Shown in pieces: positions 60,859 to 64,000 of a DNA stretch of 64,000 nt. The stretch's first letter is position 1, and each line of letters starts with the position of its first letter. Both the position numbers and the translations under genes were made by a program. Under the pieces are notes generated by a model that saw only the letters and a program-made list of their open reading frames with translations, made no database searches and was not told the DNA's origin. This stretch comes from Paenalcaligenes sp052103955 (lineage in GTDB: Bacteria; Pseudomonadota; Gammaproteobacteria; Burkholderiales; Burkholderiaceae_B), in contig JBQELO010000004.1 in the NCBI GenBank assembly GCA_052103955.1, positions 154,743 through 218,742 of the forward strand, in the 5' to 3' direction.

Positions 60859-61623
60859 ATGCAGCATCAAAATAGAGTAGTTGTAGTAACCGGTGGTCTA
60901 GGTGGCATAGGCAGAGCCATTGCTGAACGCTATGTGCAAGATGGCGCAAGCGTTGCCATTGTGGATATGGATGCCGAGCGCGGCCAAGCCTTGTGCGCCG
61001 AGTGGAAAGATGCGGGTCATAAGGTAGCGTTTGCTGCGGCAGACGTAGCCGATTACCAAGCCTGCGAGCGTGCTGCTGATCAGTTGCAAAGCATCTTGGG
61101 CCCTATTGATACCTTGGTGAACAATGCGGGCATTTCGCCTAAGCACGATGGCCACCCTATGCCCTTTCATCACATGGACCCAGCCGAGTGGAATCGCGTG
61201 ATGAACGTGAATCTAAACAGTGCTTTTAACTGGTCGCGTATTCTGACTCCCGGCATGGTAGAGCGTAAATTTGGCCGCATTGTGTCCATGTCTTCGGTAG
61301 CGGGCAAAGCCAATATTGTGGATATTGTGGCGGCGCATTACAGCACCACCAAAGCAGCGTTAATTGGTTTTACTCGCCATTTGGCCGGTGAGTTGGGCCC
61401 ACACGGCATTACCGTGAATGCCTTGGCTCCTGGTCGTATTAATACGCCTTTACTGAAAACCGTAGTGAGCAGTGCCAACGACGATGTGGTGAAAGAAACC
61501 CCATTGCGCAGACTGGGCGAGCCAGTAGAAGTAGCAGATGCTTGCTTGTTTTTAACGTCACCTAGTGCCGCGTTTGTGACTGGACAAGTGCTGGATGTGG
61601 CTGGCGGCTGGATGTTGACCTAA
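60859..61623 (+). CDS. Short-chain dehydrogenase (FabG-like SDR)
   Basis: A 254-aa SDR with V-T-G-G-L-G-G-I-G near residue 10, N-N-A-G-I-S, S-M-S-S-V-A, the Y-S-T-T-K catalytic pair and N-A-L-A-P-G-R-I-N-T. These are standard for FabG-like 3-oxoacyl/sugar alcohol dehydrogenases. Three bases separate it from the quinone oxidoreductase gene. Confidence 0.88.
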   Translation: MQHQNRVVVVTGGLGGIGRAIAERYVQDGASVAIVDMDAERGQALCAEWKDAGHKVAFAAADVADYQACERAADQLQSILGPIDTLVNNAGISPKHDGHPMPFHHMDPAEWNRVMNVNLNSAFNWSRILTPGMVERKFGRIVSMSSVAGKANIVDIVAAHYSTTKAALIGFTRHLAGELGPHGITVNALAPGRINTPLLKTVVSSANDDVVKETPLRRLGEPVEVADACLFLTSPSAAFVTGQVLDVAGGWMLT

Positions 61624-61636
61624 GGAGACCATGGTA

Positions 61637-62440
61637 ATGCTTATTACAGGAAATACCCGTTTATTCGCTATTCTGGCTGACCCTATCGCCCAAGTGCGTA
61701 CCCCAGAAGTGCTAAATGCCTACTTTGATCAGCACAGTGTAGATGGCGTGTTAGTGCCTATGCATGTGCCGTCAAATACGTTGTCCATCACCTTAGATGC
61801 CATACGTGGCATGAAAAACATGGGTGGTTGCATTGTTACTGTGCCGCATAAAAATGCGGTGGCTGAATTGTGCGATGTGTTGGGGCCTACCGCTAAAGCA
61901 ACGGGTGCGGTCAATACAGTACGCCGTTTGCCCGATGGCCGTTTGTATGGCGATATGTTTGATGGCGCGGGCTTTGTTAGTGGCTTAATCAGTCAAGGCA
62001 ATGACCCCAAGGGCAAACGCGTCTTGCTAGTAGGGGCGGGTGGTGCGTCGGGTGCCATCGCGTTTGCTTTGGTGCAAGCCGGCGTCAGCGAGTTGGTCAT
62101 TACTAACCGTACCTTGAGCAAAGCTGAAGACATCGCCAATCGCATTAAACAAATCGTGGCAGATGCCCCAGTGCGTGCAGGCAGTGACGATGCACAAGGC
62201 TATGACATTGTGGTGAACGCAACCTCGCTGGGCATGAGTCCAGACGATGCCTTGCCTCTGGATGTAACGACCATTTCACCTAGTACGTTGGTGGCAGAAA
62301 TTATCATGAAACCAGCGCTGACCCCGTTGTTGGCTGCGGCTCAGCAGCAAGGGTGCTCCGTGCACTTTGGTCGTCATATGTTGGATGAACAAGTGCGCTT
62401 GATGGCAGAATTCATGCTGGATACCGCCGATCATGTCTGA
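61637..62440 (+). CDS. Shikimate/quinate dehydrogenase family protein (AroE-like)
   Basis: A protein of about 267 aa. The N-terminal half carries the substrate lysine (V-P-H-K-N) and the Asp of G-D-M-F-D-G-A-G-F, both catalytic in AroE. The C-terminal half has the NAD(P) site V-G-A-G-G-A-S-G-A-I. It should oxidise a ring hydroxyl of a shikimate- or quinate-like acid. Its place in a regulated catabolic operon argues against a role in aromatic amino acid synthesis. AAGGAG lies three bases before an ATG at 61631 and nine before the ATG at 61637; I use the second. Confidence 0.85.
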   Translation: MLITGNTRLFAILADPIAQVRTPEVLNAYFDQHSVDGVLVPMHVPSNTLSITLDAIRGMKNMGGCIVTVPHKNAVAELCDVLGPTAKATGAVNTVRRLPDGRLYGDMFDGAGFVSGLISQGNDPKGKRVLLVGAGGASGAIAFALVQAGVSELVITNRTLSKAEDIANRIKQIVADAPVRAGSDDAQGYDIVVNATSLGMSPDDALPLDVTTISPSTLVAEIIMKPALTPLLAAAQQQGCSVHFGRHMLDEQVRLMAEFMLDTADHV

Positions 62441-64000
62441 TGCCAACCAAAGCTTCGATTATGTAGTGGTAGGGGGCGGTACAGCCGGGTGTATCCTAGC
62501 GAATCGCCTGACGGCCAACGGACGCTATAGCGTGTTGCTGCTAGAAGCTGGCGGGCAAGGTAAAGGGTTTTGGATTCCCATACCTGCTGGGTTTAGCAAG
62601 TTGCTGACTAACCCTAAATTCAATTGGCGATTTTCCACAGCCCCTGAAGAAAGCACCTTAAACAGAGTAATCGCGGTGCCTCGTGGTAAAGGTTTGGGTG
62701 GTTCTACGCTAATTAACGGCATGATTTATGTACGTGGCCAAGCGCAAGATTACGATCATTGGGCAGAGCTAGGTGCTTCAGGCTGGGATGCAGAATCTGT
62801 AGAGCCTTACTTTCGCAAGTTAGAAACCTACGCGCAAGGTGGTGAAGGGCGTGGTACGGATGGCCCTATGCATATTTGCGAAGTCTCCGAGCGCCATACC
62901 TTATCCACAGCCTTACTGGATGCGGCCCAAGAAGCAGGCCAGCCCTTAAATGCCGATTACAACAGCGGTGACCAAGAGGGTTTTGGTTACTACCAAGTTG
63001 CGCAACACAAAGGTCGTAGATGGAGCGTGGTAGACGGCTACTTAACGCCAGCACAACAACGCACCGGCCTAACGGTACGTACCGATACCCATGTGCTTAA
63101 TCTAGAACTAGACGAGCAAAAGCGTTGTACCGGTGTGCGCTACGTGCATAACGGGCAGACGGTAACGGTGAATGCTAAGACAGAAGTCATTCTGGCAGCC
63201 GGTGCGGTGCAGACTCCACAAATTTTGGAGTTGTCGGGTATAGGTAAACCAGATGTGCTGCAAAAAATTGGTGTGCCAGTGCGTCATGCCTTAGAAGGGG
63301 TGGGAGAGAACTACATCGATCACTTCTGCACACGTATGAATTGGCGTGTGAAAGGCACAGACTCGCTGAATGAACTAACGCGTGGGCTGCCATTGGTGTC
63401 CGCGGTAGGTGAGTACTTTACCCGCCGCACAGGGATTCTTACCTTAGGTACAGGCTTGGTGTTTGGCTTTGTGAAAAGCCGCCCCGAACTTACCGCGCCT
63501 GATGTGCAGTATTTCTTCATGCACGCCAGTTACGCCAATGCCGCTGAACGTAAGCTAGATAAGTTGCCCGGTATGACCTTAGGTGTGGCGCAGTTGCGTC
63601 CTAAGTCACAAGGCAGCATTCATGCCCAATCGGCCGACCCTTACATGCAACCGGCCATCAAGCCTAACTTCTTAGCGGTTCAGGAAGATCAAGACAGTTT
63701 GATTGGTGGTATGCAGGTAGCTAGGAACATCATGGCGCAGCCTGCAATAAGCCGCTACATAGAGCAGGAAATGGCTCCAGGTAGTGGGGTGCAAAGTCAT
63801 GAGCAGTGGTTGAAGTTTGCCCGTGAGAATGGTCAAACTATTTATCACCCTATTGGTACGTGCAGGATGGGTACCGATGACAATGCCGTGGTAGACCCAA
63901 GCCTGAAAGTACGTGGCCTGCAAGGTTTACGTATTGTGGATGCGTCGGTGATGCCAGCGATGGTAAGTGGGAATACGCAAGCGGCGGTGATGATGGTGGC
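62433..64000 (+). CDS. GMC-family FAD oxidoreductase, 3' end cut by window
   Basis: Open from the ATG at 62433 to the window end without a stop, about 522 codons. The FAD site V-V-V-G-G-G-T-A-G-C is at residues 11-20. The second GMC signature (P-R-G-K-G-L-G-G-S-T-L-I-N-G-M) and the late H-P-I-G-T-C-R-M-G-T segment, with its active-site His, follow. The visible end reaches V-S-G-N-T-Q-A-A-V, so only about 10-20 residues should be missing. Such enzymes (choline, glucose and polyethylene glycol dehydrogenases) oxidise alcohols and pass electrons to quinones. It overlaps the AroE-like gene by eight bases. Confidence 0.92.
   Translation, partial: MSDANQSFDYVVVGGGTAGCILANRLTANGRYSVLLLEAGGQGKGFWIPIPAGFSKLLTNPKFNWRFSTAPEESTLNRVIAVPRGKGLGGSTLINGMIYVRGQAQDYDHWAELGASGWDAESVEPYFRKLETYAQGGEGRGTDGPMHICEVSERHTLSTALLDAAQEAGQPLNADYNSGDQEGFGYYQVAQHKGRRWSVVDGYLTPAQQRTGLTVRTDTHVLNLELDEQKRCTGVRYVHNGQTVTVNAKTEVILAAGAVQTPQILELSGIGKPDVLQKIGVPVRHALEGVGENYIDHFCTRMNWRVKGTDSLNELTRGLPLVSAVGEYFTRRTGILTLGTGLVFGFVKSRPELTAPDVQYFFMHASYANAAERKLDKLPGMTLGVAQLRPKSQGSIHAQSADPYMQPAIKPNFLAVQEDQDSLIGGMQVARNIMAQPAISRYIEQEMAPGSGVQSHEQWLKFARENGQTIYHPIGTCRMGTDDNAVVDPSLKVRGLQGLRIVDASVMPAMVSGNTQAAVMMV

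Noticed and set aside
1..64000. CRISPR array, insertion sequence, prophage or integrative element
   Set aside because: I found no regularly spaced repeats, transposase or integrase frames, terminal inverted repeats or tRNA-adjacent duplications on either strand; the two tRNA genes have intact, ordinary flanks.

Overview
This 64 kb window looks like chromosomal DNA of a betaproteobacterium, most likely Alcaligenaceae/Burkholderiales. That placement is an inference. It rests on the run YciO-type protein - site-2 protease - dapA - bamC next to mutS, the many Liv/Dpp-type solute transporters with LysR, GntR and LacI regulators, the long LeuA form and the moderate GC content. I see no insertion sequence, integrase, phage gene or CRISPR array. 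The strand switches often, as expected for many small metabolic operons.

Layout. 1-2.4 kb: end of a polysaccharide deacetylase, tRNA-Arg(UCU), a secreted Ntn amidase. 2.4-6.9 kb: an Imm22-like orphan, a membrane ferredoxin/ferric reductase, a luciferase-like oxidoreductase, an SLC13-type carrier. 7.0-10.1 kb: purine salvage, with an 8-oxoguanine deaminase and an NCS2 xanthine/urate permease preceded by a small two-stem RNA that is a candidate xanthine (NMT1-type) riboswitch. 10.2-18.1 kb: a complete Dpp/Opp-type ABC operon ending in an M20 peptidase, with a divergent LysR gene. 18.2-19.7 kb: ureidoglycolate lyase (AllA), class II aldolase and 4-OT tautomerase. 19.9-22.4 kb: cardiolipin synthase, a small secreted protein, tRNA-His. 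22.6-30.0 kb: housekeeping genes (YciO/Sua5 family, site-2 protease, dapA, bamC, mutS, gloA) plus a FecR-like protein under a near-consensus Fur box.

30.1-40.8 kb is the most unusual part. A six-gene minus-strand operon encodes a Rieske oxygenase, its VanB-type reductase, an SDR dehydrogenase, an unrecognised 204-aa protein, a DUF1116 (AllG/YlbE-like) protein and an amidase. It is flanked by two LysR genes and an MHS-family importer. It reads as an uncharacterised catabolic route. 40.9-44.5 kb: LysE exporter, two AraC regulators, CynX-like transporter. 44.6-46.5 kb: leuA preceded by a short leader peptide rich in leucine CTA codons and alternative RNA stems, suggesting attenuation. 46.6-49.8 kb: an ATP-grasp / inactive transglutaminase-7TM / retropepsin-like protease trio.

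49.9-64 kb: nitronate monooxygenase and then a large catabolic island. A LacI-type repressor diverges from a Liv-type ABC importer (SBP, LivH, a fused LivM-LivG, LivF) and a zinc alcohol dehydrogenase. After a GntR/SDR divergent pair comes a second operon: quinone oxidoreductase, SDR, AroE-like dehydrogenase and a GMC oxidoreductase cut by the window end. Four copies of a TGAAGCGCTTCA-type palindrome, two at the importer promoter and two at the second operon, suggest that the LacI protein controls both as one regulon for uptake and stepwise oxidation of an unknown hydroxylated or alicyclic acid.
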